Below are positions 1 to 7,628 of a stretch of DNA of 64,000 nucleotides, in pieces. Made by a program: the position numbers and the translations under genes. The notes under the pieces were generated by a model. The model made no database searches and was not told the DNA's origin. It saw nothing but the letters and a program-made list of their open reading frames with translations. Position 1 is the first letter of the stretch. Each line of letters starts with the position of its first letter. The DNA is from Streptomyces sp. NBRC 109706 (GTDB taxonomy: Bacteria > Actinomycetota > Actinomycetes > Streptomycetales > Streptomycetaceae): positions 434,001 through 498,000 of the forward strand of contig NZ_BBOM01000010.1 of NCBI RefSeq assembly GCF_000974485.1, in the 5' to 3' direction.

Positions 1-726
1 GTCCAAGGCGCCTCATCCACGGTCAGCGGCATGCTGATCCTGCCGATGATGCTCGGGATGCTGGTGGCGCAACTGACCGCGGGACGATTGATGGACCGGG
101 GCGGACTGGAGCGTGTCCTGCCCGTCACCGGCAGCGCCGTCATGATCGTCGGCGCGCTGGTCCTGCTCATGCTCGGCACCGACACCCCGGTCGGCCTCGC
201 CTCCGCTTCCACCCTCGTCATGGGGGCCGGCGTCGGCATCCTGATGCAGAGCACCCTGCTCACGACGATGAACCACGCCGACAAGAAGGACATGGGTGCC
301 GCGTCCGGGACGGTCACTCTCACCCGCACCATCGGCGGTTCCCTGGGAGTCGCGGTGCTCGGGGCCGTACAGGCCAGCCGCATGAGCGAGACGCTGGCGC
401 GGCGGCTCGGCCCCGACGCGGAGCAACGCCTCACCGGTGGCGGCGAGTTCACCCCCGACCTGCTGAAGGGCATGCCCCCGGCCGTTCGCGAGGGCGTCCA
501 GGCGGCCATCACCAGCGGTCTGCGCGGAGTCGTCATCGGAGCCGGTCTCCTGTCCCTCGTCGCGTTCGTCACGACGTGGTTCATCCGCTCGGCCTCCAGC
601 AGTGAGCCGTCGCCGACCGACGCCCCCGGCCCCGGCCCCGGCCCCGGTGGGAAGGACGAGGCGGGCGACGCCCGCACCGACCACGGCCAGAACCAGGCAG
701 CCGTACGCACGCCGCCCTCGGACTGA
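1..726 (+). CDS. MFS exporter of the DHA2 (EmrB/QacA) type, 3' part
   Basis: The reading frame is open from the first base, so the N-terminal half lies outside the window. The visible 241 residues hold about five hydrophobic helices. They include a loop GRLMDRGG and the segment GAASGTVTLTRTIGGSLGVAVLG, which resembles the late helices of 14-TM drug:H+ antiporters. The tail after the last helix is short, charged and rich in Pro-Gly. Proteins of this family sit in the cytoplasmic membrane and export drugs or metabolites by proton antiport; the substrate cannot be told here. The next gene is a flavin oxidoreductase on the same strand about 140 bp on, and the two may be co-expressed. Confidence 0.85.
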   Translation, partial: VQGASSTVSGMLILPMMLGMLVAQLTAGRLMDRGGLERVLPVTGSAVMIVGALVLLMLGTDTPVGLASASTLVMGAGVGILMQSTLLTTMNHADKKDMGAASGTVTLTRTIGGSLGVAVLGAVQASRMSETLARRLGPDAEQRLTGGGEFTPDLLKGMPPAVREGVQAAITSGLRGVVIGAGLLSLVAFVTTWFIRSASSSEPSPTDAPGPGPGPGGKDEAGDARTDHGQNQAAVRTPPSD

Positions 727-864
727 CCGGACCGCAGGACCCGACCCCACCGCGGGGGCCGCGAACACGCCCCCACCATGCCCCCTTTCGAACCCTCAGT
801 GTCCGCTGCTGCCGAGGGCCGCGCCCGCGGCCGACCGCAGCCCCAACCGAAGGCGAACATTCCT

Positions 865-1983
865 ATGTCCACTGCCTCCGCCGAACGCGCCACATCCGTA
901 CTGATGCGCCCCCTGTCACTGGGGAGCCTCCTGCTGCCCAACCGCATCGTCATGGCGCCCATGACACGTGAGCACTCCCCCGACGGCATCCCCGGCGACG
1001 ACGTGGCCCGGTACTACGGACGGCGCGCGGCGGGAGGCGTCGGCCTGATCATCACCGAGGGGACGTACGTCGGCCACGAATCGGCGGGCAACAGCGCCCG
1101 CGTCCCCTGTTTCCACGGCGCCGAGGCACTCGCCGGCTGGTCAGCGGTGGCGGACGAAGTCCACCGGGCCGGCGGCAGGATCGTGCCGCAGCTGTGGCAC
1201 ACGGGCATGGACCGCGCCGTCGGCGCTCCCCCAGTCCCCGACGCACCTCGGATCGGCCCCTCGGGAGTCCCCCTGGACGACTCGGAACCGGGGGTGACCA
1301 TGACCCAGTCGGACATCGACAACGTGATCGCGGCGTTCGCGACGGCCGCGGCGGAGGCGGAGGCCATCGGCTTCGACGGTGTCGAGATCCACGGCGCCCA
1401 CGGCTACCTCGTCGACCAGTTCCTCTGGTCCCACACCAATCGGCGCACCGACACGTACGGCGGTGACACGGCCTCGCGCGCCCGTTTCGCCGCCGAGATC
1501 GTCGAAGCCTGCCGGGAGGCCGTCTCGCCCGACTTCCCGATCCTCTTCCGGCTGTCCCAGTGGAAGATGCAGCACTTCCAGGCGCGGATCGCCGAAACCC
1601 CACAGGAACTGGAGGTCATCCTCGGCCGCCTGGCCGAGGCCGGCGCCGACGTCTTCCACTGCTCCACCCGCCGCTTCCACCTCCCCGAGTTCGAGGGCTC
1701 CGACCTCAACCTCGCGGGGTGGGCGAGGAAGCTCTCGGGGAGGCCCTCGATCAGCGTCGGATCCGTCGGCTTCGACAACGAGTTCCTCCAGTCGTTCCAG
1801 GGGCAGCAGGGCAAGGTCACGGGCATCGACGGACTGCTGGACCGCATGGAGCGTGACGAGTTCGACCTCGTGGCGGTCGGGCGGGGCCTCCTGGCCAACC
1901 CCGACTGGACGGCCAAGGTCCTGAACGACCGCTGGGACGAACTGCGGCCCTTCCACGTCGGCCTCCTCGGCACGCTGCACTGA
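865..1983 (+). CDS. NADH:flavin oxidoreductase, old yellow enzyme family
   Basis: This 372-residue TIM-barrel FMN enzyme is likely to reduce activated C=C bonds with NAD(P)H; the natural substrate is unknown. Family marks are the opening PLSLGSLLLPNRIVMAPMTR, the HGAHGYL motif near residue 176, the NRRTDTYGG stretch near 192, and the C-terminal FMN phosphate loop VAVGRGLLANPDW near 336. I chose the ATG at 865, preceded by GAAGG about 12 bases upstream. An in-frame ATG at 778 would add 29 low-complexity residues that the family lacks. It follows an MFS exporter, a pairing often seen in actinomycetes, where the reductase may detoxify what the pump exports (inference). Confidence 0.88.
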   Translation: MSTASAERATSVLMRPLSLGSLLLPNRIVMAPMTREHSPDGIPGDDVARYYGRRAAGGVGLIITEGTYVGHESAGNSARVPCFHGAEALAGWSAVADEVHRAGGRIVPQLWHTGMDRAVGAPPVPDAPRIGPSGVPLDDSEPGVTMTQSDIDNVIAAFATAAAEAEAIGFDGVEIHGAHGYLVDQFLWSHTNRRTDTYGGDTASRARFAAEIVEACREAVSPDFPILFRLSQWKMQHFQARIAETPQELEVILGRLAEAGADVFHCSTRRFHLPEFEGSDLNLAGWARKLSGRPSISVGSVGFDNEFLQSFQGQQGKVTGIDGLLDRMERDEFDLVAVGRGLLANPDWTAKVLNDRWDELRPFHVGLLGTLH

Positions 1984-2061
1984 ATCCCCCCGCACGCCAC
2001 ACCCTGAAGGCTCCGCACCGACCGGACGAACCCGGCTGGTCGAACGTCGGCCGGCCGCCGG

Positions 2062-3165
2062 TCAACCGCCCGTCCAGCCGCCCAGCTCCGGGAAGTGCAC
2101 CAGGGCCTCGGCGGAGCCGTCGCCGCTGGTGCGGAACGGCAGCCCGCCGTCGTCGAGGCGCAGGGTGCCGCTCCGGTCGCCGGCGCTCCACTCCAACTCG
2201 ATGTACCAGTCGCAGTCGCAACCGGTGGTGCGCGCCTCGACGCGCAGGACCAGCGGCTCGTCCAGGCTGACGGCGAACGGCAGCGTCGGCGCGGACAGCC
2301 GCTCCCCCGCGTCGCCGTCGTACCCCTCCCTGGCGCGGACCACCGGCCGTTCGGCGTCCAGGTCCACCTCGTAGGCGGCCGGGGTGAGGGCCCCGCCGCA
2401 GCCGGGGGACATGTCGTAGGCCGTCCAGTCGAGCGGCGCGCGCCGTTCGGCGACGCGGACATGCAGCGCCTCGATCACCACGGGATCGGCCGTGGTGCCC
2501 CGGACGGTGGCCTCCACGATGGTGGACTCCCCGTGCACCGCGCCCTGTTCGAGCGCCCAGCGTTCCGCGTCCTGGGCGAGCGGGGGCGGTGGCACCAGGC
2601 TCGGATCGCGGTCCACGAGATAGCGGTGGGCGCAGCCCTCGGCCCAGACATGCGAGCGGGCGCTGTAGTCCAGCGAGGCGGCCTCGGCCGTGTCGTCGGC
2701 GGCCTGTGGGCGGGCGGAACGGGCGTCGGCGTCCGGATCGCCGGGGCCGAGGGACCAGAACACGCCTAATCCGACCAGCGCCGCCACCACGGCGGCCGCC
2801 AGCCACAGCGGGCGCCGCCGGGGGGCGGGCGCCGGCGCGGGAGCCGGGGCGGGCGCGGCGTCCCGCGGAGCGCGCTCGGCGGCGACGGGCGGCGCCGGCT
2901 CGGGCGGCGCGGCGCGGCCCCTGGCGCTGTCGGCCAGCAGCCAGAGCCGGTGCAGCGCCAACAGCTCGTCCCGCTCGGCGCCGCAGGCGCGCGCCAGGCG
3001 CTCGACGGGCGCGTAGTCGGCGGGGAGCACCGCGCCCGAGCAGTAGCGGTGCAGCGTCGAGGTGCTGGTGTGCGTCCGCTTGGCCAGACTGCCGAAGCTC
3101 TGGCCCGAGCGCTCCTTGAGCGCGCGCAGCCGGGCCGCGAAGACCTCGGTCGGCGTGTTTTCCAT
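2062..3165 (-). CDS. Membrane-anchored helix-turn-helix regulator
   Basis: The protein has 367 residues. Residues 1-60 form an XRE-like HTH (GSLAKRTHTSTSTLHRYCSG). A Pro/Ala-rich linker follows (about 85-116), then one transmembrane helix at about 119-140. The C-terminal domain of about 225 residues is probably extracytoplasmic. That domain has several Cys residues (EGC, SPGCGG, TGCDCDW) that could form disulphides. The layout is that of a one-component sensor that binds DNA inside and senses something outside (inference). It is divergent from a gene for a secreted protein, the most obvious target. The start is the ATG at 3165. No name could be assigned. Confidence 0.75.
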   Translation of the reverse strand: MENTPTEVFAARLRALKERSGQSFGSLAKRTHTSTSTLHRYCSGAVLPADYAPVERLARACGAERDELLALHRLWLLADSARGRAAPPEPAPPVAAERAPRDAAPAPAPAPAPAPRRRPLWLAAAVVAALVGLGVFWSLGPGDPDADARSARPQAADDTAEAASLDYSARSHVWAEGCAHRYLVDRDPSLVPPPPLAQDAERWALEQGAVHGESTIVEATVRGTTADPVVIEALHVRVAERRAPLDWTAYDMSPGCGGALTPAAYEVDLDAERPVVRAREGYDGDAGERLSAPTLPFAVSLDEPLVLRVEARTTGCDCDWYIELEWSAGDRSGTLRLDDGGLPFRTSGDGSAEALVHFPELGGWTGG

Positions 3166-3188
3166 CGGCTCTCCCCGTTGTGCCCTGT

Positions 3189-3212
3189 CCCGTTCCGCGT
3201 CCCGTTCCGCGT
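3189..3212. repeat. 12-bp tandem repeat, two copies
   Basis: CCCGTTCCGCGT occurs twice head to tail in the divergent gap between the membrane HTH gene and the secreted-protein gene, 24 to 47 bases upstream of the HTH start. It could be a pair of binding sites for the HTH protein, or just slippage. I see nothing else that marks it. Confidence 0.4.
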
Positions 3213-3379
3213 CCCAGGGACATCACGTTGTTCGACGTCAGAGGCGTCTCAGGCGTTCCACCGTCCCAGATGGGGCCGGGACGCTTGTGGCCGGGTGTCG
3301 GCCGACCGCACGCTGCTCCCGAGATATCCATTCGATGATCATTTCGATGACTCGACGACACCCGAGGGGGGATGGAGCC

Positions 3380-4057
3380 ATGCGGCACACCCGGTTCTCC
3401 GGACGCGGCCTCGCGCTCACGATCGGCGCGGCCGTCGGAGCCTGCGCGTTGGCCTCGACGACGCTCGCCAGCACGGCGACCGCCGACGAGGCGAGCGCCA
3501 CCACCGACGAGGTGGTGGCGGCCGCCGCGATACCGGACACCGCCTTTGTCAGCACGGACGAACTGCCGCCCCATGACTGGGGCTGGTACACCGCGGGCCC
3601 CGGTGAGGGGAGGCCCGAGGTGCCGGTGTTCTGCTTCGGGGCGCTGCTGCCCGACGCGGAGGACGGCAGCACGGCACACCAGGAGTACTGGACGGAGTTG
3701 GACGCCACCGCCAGCCAGGTGGTGGTGGACCTCGGCGACGAGAGCGAGGCGGCCCTCCTGGTCGAGGTGCTGCACGAGGCGGGCACCGACTGCGCCTCCG
3801 ACTGGCTGTGGCAGAACCCGGGGGGCACCGCCTCCTGGGACGAGTTCGGCGAGTTGGAGAACGCGGACTACGGCCGGATCTTCGGCGTGTGGACAGCGCC
3901 CGAGGAGGCCGGACACGATGTCAACCTGTTCGCCGTGATCCGTGACGGGAGCAAGGTCACGGTGGTTCGCTGGGGCCAGATGGGCACACTGTCACAGGCA
4001 CCGGTCGCGGAGTTCACCGAGACCGCCGAGGCGGCGCTGGAGCGGCTGAACGGCTGA
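3380..4057 (+). CDS. Secreted protein of unknown function
   Basis: The 225-residue product starts with a clear signal peptide: basic MRHTRFSGRG, a hydrophobic stretch to about residue 33, then STATADEA as a probable cleavage site. The mature part is acidic, with two Cys (CFGALLPD and GTDCASDW) and many Trp, and I recognise no domain. The start is the ATG at 3380 behind a GAGGGGGGA ribosome site. Longer in-frame extensions begin inside the opposite regulator gene and lack a signal. It is divergent from a membrane HTH protein whose outer domain may sense this protein or control its gene (inference). Confidence 0.7.
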   Translation: MRHTRFSGRGLALTIGAAVGACALASTTLASTATADEASATTDEVVAAAAIPDTAFVSTDELPPHDWGWYTAGPGEGRPEVPVFCFGALLPDAEDGSTAHQEYWTELDATASQVVVDLGDESEAALLVEVLHEAGTDCASDWLWQNPGGTASWDEFGELENADYGRIFGVWTAPEEAGHDVNLFAVIRDGSKVTVVRWGQMGTLSQAPVAEFTETAEAALERLNG

Positions 4058-4080
4058 CCCGGCGGGGGCGGCTCGTCCGT

Positions 4081-4123
4081 CGGCCCGATCGTTCGACGCC
4101 GAGAGGCGCGGGCGGTCGGGCCG
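4081..4123 (+). terminator. Possible branched hairpin after the secreted-protein gene
   Basis: CGGCCCGA at 4081 pairs with TCGGGCCG at 4116-4123, and CGCC/GGCG pairs inside the loop. It lies about 25 bases after the stop codon. There is no T-run, as usual in high-GC actinomycetes, so its function is uncertain. Confidence 0.3.
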
Positions 4124-4142
4124 TGGCATGTGAACGCCGCGC

Positions 4143-4156
4143 TGCACACGTTTACA
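4143..4156. promoter_or_regulatory. LacI-type operator-like site, distal copy
   Basis: TGCACACGTTTACA matches the LacI/GalR family pattern TGnAAnCGnTTnCA at nine of ten fixed positions. Its centre lies 101 bp upstream of the perfect copy at 4244. Two such sites upstream of a LacI regulator could support looping or cooperative autoregulation (inference). Confidence 0.4.
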
Positions 4157-4243
4157 GGATCGCCTGTCGGGGTTTCAGTCGTGGAGAGGGTGGTAACCGG
4201 GCCTTGCATGGCCTGAGTTGGCCAAAAACACAAGATCTTTTCA

Positions 4244-4257
4244 TGTAAGCGATTGCA
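4244..4257. promoter_or_regulatory. LacI-family operator upstream of lacI-type gene and alpha-glucosidase
   Basis: TGTAAGCGATTGCA fits the LacI/GalR operator pattern TGnAAnCGnTTnCA at every fixed position and is symmetric about the central CG. It ends 51 bases before the start of the LacI-type gene, a good place for autoregulation of the regulator and the GH13 gene behind it. Confidence 0.65.
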
Positions 4258-4308
4258 TTCCCTCGGGGATCGGCAGTACGTTCGGCTCACTGCCGTGATC
4301 GGAGGGTT

Positions 4309-5355
4309 ATGGCCGCGAGCATCATGGATGTGGCTCGGCGCGCGGAGGTGTCCACCGCGACCGTCTCCCGCGCCCTGCGCGGGCTGCCGAACGTGTCGGA
4401 GGCGACCCGGGCGCGCGTGCTGCGCGCCGCCGAGGAGCTGTCGTACTCGATCTCGCCGCACGCCTCCTCGCTGGCCTCGGGGCGCACGGGGACGGTCGGC
4501 GTGGTCCTGCCGTTCGTCAACCGCTGGTTCTACAGCCAGGTGCTGTCCGGGATCGATTCGGTGCTCCGCGCCCACGATCTGGATCTGCTGCTGTACAACC
4601 TCGGGGACGAGCGCGTGCACGAGCGGTTCTTCGCCAGGATGCCGCTGCGCCGCCGGGTGGACGCCTTGATCGTGCTCAACCTCCCGCTGTCCACCGCCGA
4701 GAGCGAGGCGCTGGTGTCGATGGAGGTGCCGATCGCCGTGCTCGGCACCCGCATTCCCGGCTGTTGGCACGTCTCCATCGACAACGCGGAGGGCGCGAGC
4801 ACCGCCGTCCGCCATCTCATTAACCTGGGGCACCGCCGGATCGGTATGATCACCGCCGCCCCCGGAGATCCCCGGGGCTTCACCAGCCCGATCGTTCGCC
4901 AGCACGCCTACCGCACGGTGCTCGCGCAGGCCGGGATTCCGTACGACCCGGATCTGGAAGTGCCGGGTCATCTGAGTATCGACAAGGGTGCGTCAGCGAT
5001 GGCACAGCTGCTGAGCCTGCCGGTGCCGCCCACCGCCGTCTTCGCGGAGTCGGACCAGATGGCGTTCGGCGCCCTGCGGACGTTGGGCCGCATGGGGCTT
5101 CGCGCCCCCCACGATGTCTCGGTCATCGGGTTCGACAACCACGAGACGGCCGAGCTGCTCGATCTCACCACGATCGCGCAACCCGTAGCCCACCAGGGCG
5201 AGTTGCTCGCCGGCCAGATACTGGACGCGCTGTCCGGCAGCAGCGAGGAACCCGCCCAGGTGGTGGTGCCGACCCGGCTGGTCGTCCGGGGCACCACCGG
5301 CGCGGCTAGGGAACATCCGCCCCGATATCACTCCACTACCTCGGCCGGGACCTGA
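4309..5355 (+). CDS. LacI/GalR-family transcriptional regulator of a sugar locus
   Basis: The product has 348 residues. Residues 4-50 are the LacI headpiece (IMDVARRAEVSTATVSRALRG) and the rest is a periplasmic-binding-protein-like sugar-binding domain (TVGVVLPFVNRWF; VIGFDNHETAELL). The start is the ATG at 4309 behind GGAGG. The family binds palindromes and lets go when a sugar binds. A perfect family-type palindrome lies at 4244-4257. The GH13 alpha-glucosidase gene starts 90 bp downstream with no site of its own, so the pair is probably one operon under this repressor. The effector is likely maltose, trehalose or a related alpha-glucoside (inference). No ABC transporter for the sugar is nearby. 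Confidence 0.88.
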   Translation: MAASIMDVARRAEVSTATVSRALRGLPNVSEATRARVLRAAEELSYSISPHASSLASGRTGTVGVVLPFVNRWFYSQVLSGIDSVLRAHDLDLLLYNLGDERVHERFFARMPLRRRVDALIVLNLPLSTAESEALVSMEVPIAVLGTRIPGCWHVSIDNAEGASTAVRHLINLGHRRIGMITAAPGDPRGFTSPIVRQHAYRTVLAQAGIPYDPDLEVPGHLSIDKGASAMAQLLSLPVPPTAVFAESDQMAFGALRTLGRMGLRAPHDVSVIGFDNHETAELLDLTTIAQPVAHQGELLAGQILDALSGSSEEPAQVVVPTRLVVRGTTGAAREHPPRYHSTTSAGT

Positions 5356-5445
5356 ACCGGACCAGCACAGCCGCACAACCGCGCGGTGAGCCGCCCCCCG
5401 ACCGCGCATCTCCCAGGGTCAACTCGCAAGAGGAATGGAAGATAC

Positions 5446-7122
5446 GTGCCCCGCACCCGCACAGACCAGAAGTCGGCCACGCCATGGTGGCGTGACGCCG
5501 TCATCTACCAGGTCTACATCAGAAGCTTCGCCGACGGCAACGGCGACGGGATCGGCGATATCGCCGGTCTCCGCGCGCGGTTGCCCTACCTCCAGGAACT
5601 GGGGGTGGACGCGCTGTGGATCAACCCCTGGTATCCATCGCCGATGGCGGACGGCGGCTACGACGTCGCCGACTACCGCAACATCGACCCGCTCTTCGGC
5701 ACACTCGCCGAGGCCGAGGAGCTGATCGCCGAGGCGCACACCCGCGGGATGCGCGTCGTGCTGGACATCGTCCCCAACCACACATCGGACCAACACCGTT
5801 GGTTCGTCGAGGCGGTCGCCGCGCCGCCCGGTTCGCCGGAGCGGGACCGCTATGTCTTCAGGGACGGTACCGGGCCGGACGGCTCGCGGCCGCCCAACGA
5901 CTGGCGCAGCCGGTTCGGCGGCCCGGCCTGGACCAGGGTCACCGAGGCCGACGGCAGCCCCGGGCAGTGGTACCTGCACCTGTTCGCGTCCGAGCAGCCC
6001 GATCTCAACTGGGCCAGCCGGGAGGTGCGGGCGGAGTTCGAGTCCATCCTGCGGTTCTGGTTCGACCGTGGCGTGGACGGGTTCCGCATCGATGTGGCGC
6101 ACGGGTTGGCGAAGGATCCGGCGCTGCCCGATCTGGGCATCCCCGACGACGCGCTGTTCGAGCACGAGCGGCACAAGGAGGACCACCCGCACTGGGATCA
6201 GGAGGGGGTCCACGAGATCTACCAGACCTGGCGCAAGATCGCGGACTCCTACGCGGGCGACCGGCTCTTCGTGGCCGAGGCGCATGTCCGGGAGGACCGG
6301 CTGGTCGACTACCTGCGCCAGGACGAACTGCACACCGCGTTCAACTTCCCCTTCCTGAAGTCCTCCTGGGAGCCGAACGCCATGCGGGAGGTGATCGACC
6401 GCGCCGTGACCAGCCTGGCCACCGTGGACGCGCCGCCCACCTGGGTGCTCTCCAACCACGATGTGCCCCGGCACGTGACCCGTTACGGGCGGGGGGACAC
6501 CCAGACCCATGAGCACGACGTCAAGGCCGGGCCCGCCGATCTGGAGCTGGGCACCCGCAGGGCCAGGGCGGCGGCGCTGCTGACGCTCGCGCTGCCCGGC
6601 AGCGCCTATCTCTACCAGGGCGAGGAGCTGGGCCTGTGGGAGGTGGAGGACCTGCCCGACGAGGTGCTCGCCGACCCCACGTTCCGGCGGTCGGGTGGCG
6701 CCGTGCGCGGCCGGGACGGCTGTCGGGTGCCGCTGCCCTGGTCGGGTCTTGACGAGCCGTTCGGTTTCGGCCCGAAGGGCACCGAGGCGTGGCTGCCGCA
6801 GCCCGGGGAGTGGAAGGCCCTGACGGCGCAGGCGCAGTCCGGCATCCCCTGGTCGATGTTGGAGCTGTACCGCTCGGCGCTGCGGCTGCGCAGGGAGCAG
6901 TCCGGCTTCGACAGCGGCACGCTGCGCTGGCTGGAGATGCCGGAGGGGGTGCTGGCCTTCGAGCGGTCCCCGGTGCTGCGCTGCGCGGTGAACTTCTCCG
7001 GGGAGCCGTTCCCGCTGCCGAAGAACTGGGGCGTGCTGCTGGCCAGCGAGCGGATCACGGGCGGTCAGCTGCCCGCCGACACCGCCGTCTGGCTCTGGGG
7101 CGGCGGCGCTTCCCGCTGGTAG
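5446..7122 (+). CDS. GH13 alpha-glucosidase (oligo-1,6-glucosidase-like)
   Basis: This 558-residue enzyme lacks a signal peptide, so it acts in the cytosol on imported alpha-glucosides. The opening TPWWRDAVIYQVYIRSF and GDGIGDIAGL are typical of the family. Catalytic residues can be placed as the nucleophile Asp in DGFRIDVAHG (about 216), the acid Glu in VAEAH (about 276) and the stabilising Asp in SNHD (about 339). The QPDLNW motif is present as well. I chose the GTG at 5446, preceded by GGAAG; an in-frame ATG at 5386 adds a tail unlike the family. It follows a LacI regulator and is followed by a convergent terminator. Confidence 0.9.
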   Translation: MPRTRTDQKSATPWWRDAVIYQVYIRSFADGNGDGIGDIAGLRARLPYLQELGVDALWINPWYPSPMADGGYDVADYRNIDPLFGTLAEAEELIAEAHTRGMRVVLDIVPNHTSDQHRWFVEAVAAPPGSPERDRYVFRDGTGPDGSRPPNDWRSRFGGPAWTRVTEADGSPGQWYLHLFASEQPDLNWASREVRAEFESILRFWFDRGVDGFRIDVAHGLAKDPALPDLGIPDDALFEHERHKEDHPHWDQEGVHEIYQTWRKIADSYAGDRLFVAEAHVREDRLVDYLRQDELHTAFNFPFLKSSWEPNAMREVIDRAVTSLATVDAPPTWVLSNHDVPRHVTRYGRGDTQTHEHDVKAGPADLELGTRRARAAALLTLALPGSAYLYQGEELGLWEVEDLPDEVLADPTFRRSGGAVRGRDGCRVPLPWSGLDEPFGFGPKGTEAWLPQPGEWKALTAQAQSGIPWSMLELYRSALRLRREQSGFDSGTLRWLEMPEGVLAFERSPVLRCAVNFSGEPFPLPKNWGVLLASERITGGQLPADTAVWLWGGGASRW

Positions 7123-7132
7123 CCGCCGGGGC

Positions 7133-7163
7133 GTCGACTCCCGTTCCGGGAGCGGGAGTCGAC
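7133..7163. terminator. Bidirectional hairpin terminator
   Basis: GTCGACTCCCG at 7133 pairs perfectly with CGGGAGTCGAC at 7153-7163 across a 9-base loop. It sits between the stops of the convergent GH13 and GntR-type genes and could serve both. Confidence 0.7.
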
Positions 7164-7189
7164 GAACCGCTGACACCTGGTCGGCCGGG

Positions 7190-7570
7190 TCAGTCGGCCT
7201 GGTAGGCGGCGCGGACGGCGTCGGTCGCGGCGGCCAGCGCGGCGTCCCGGTCCAGGCCGAGGCGCCGCACCCGCCGCGCGTAGGTCTCGGCCGCCGCTGC
7301 CGCCTCGCGCGCGGCGGCGGCCCTGGCGGGGGCGACAAAGGTGCCCTGCCGGCCCCTGGTCTCCACCACGCCGTCGGCCTCCAACGTCCGGTACGCCTTG
7401 GCCACGGTGCCGGCGGCGACGCCGAGTTCGGCGGCGAGCGCCCGCACCGTGGGCAGTCTGTACCCCACCGGGAGCGTGCCGCCGCGCGCCTGTTCGGAGA
7501 CCTGGGCGCACAGTTGCTCGTAGGGCGGCGCGGACGAGTGGGGGTCGATACGCACTGTCATCCCGTTCAT
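7190..7570 (-). CDS. Short GntR-family regulator (YtrA type)
   Basis: The product has 126 residues. The winged HTH is at about 20-85 (PVGYRLPTVRALAAELGVAAGTVAKAYRTLEADGVVETRGRQG, shown in part), followed by a short helical tail without an effector domain. This matches the YtrA subfamily, which usually controls adjacent ABC transporters; none is seen here, so the target is unknown. The start at 7570 is an ATG, with a second ATG three codons on. The gene lies downstream of the siderophore pair on the same strand, 58 bases away, and might share its transcript. Confidence 0.8.
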   Translation of the reverse strand: MNGMTVRIDPHSSAPPYEQLCAQVSEQARGGTLPVGYRLPTVRALAAELGVAAGTVAKAYRTLEADGVVETRGRQGTFVAPARAAAAREAAAAAETYARRVRRLGLDRDAALAAATDAVRAAYQAD

Positions 7571-7628
7571 CCCGCCGATTGTGCCCCACTTCGGGCCCCG
7601 TGCCCGAACGTGTCCACGGACCGTTCGT

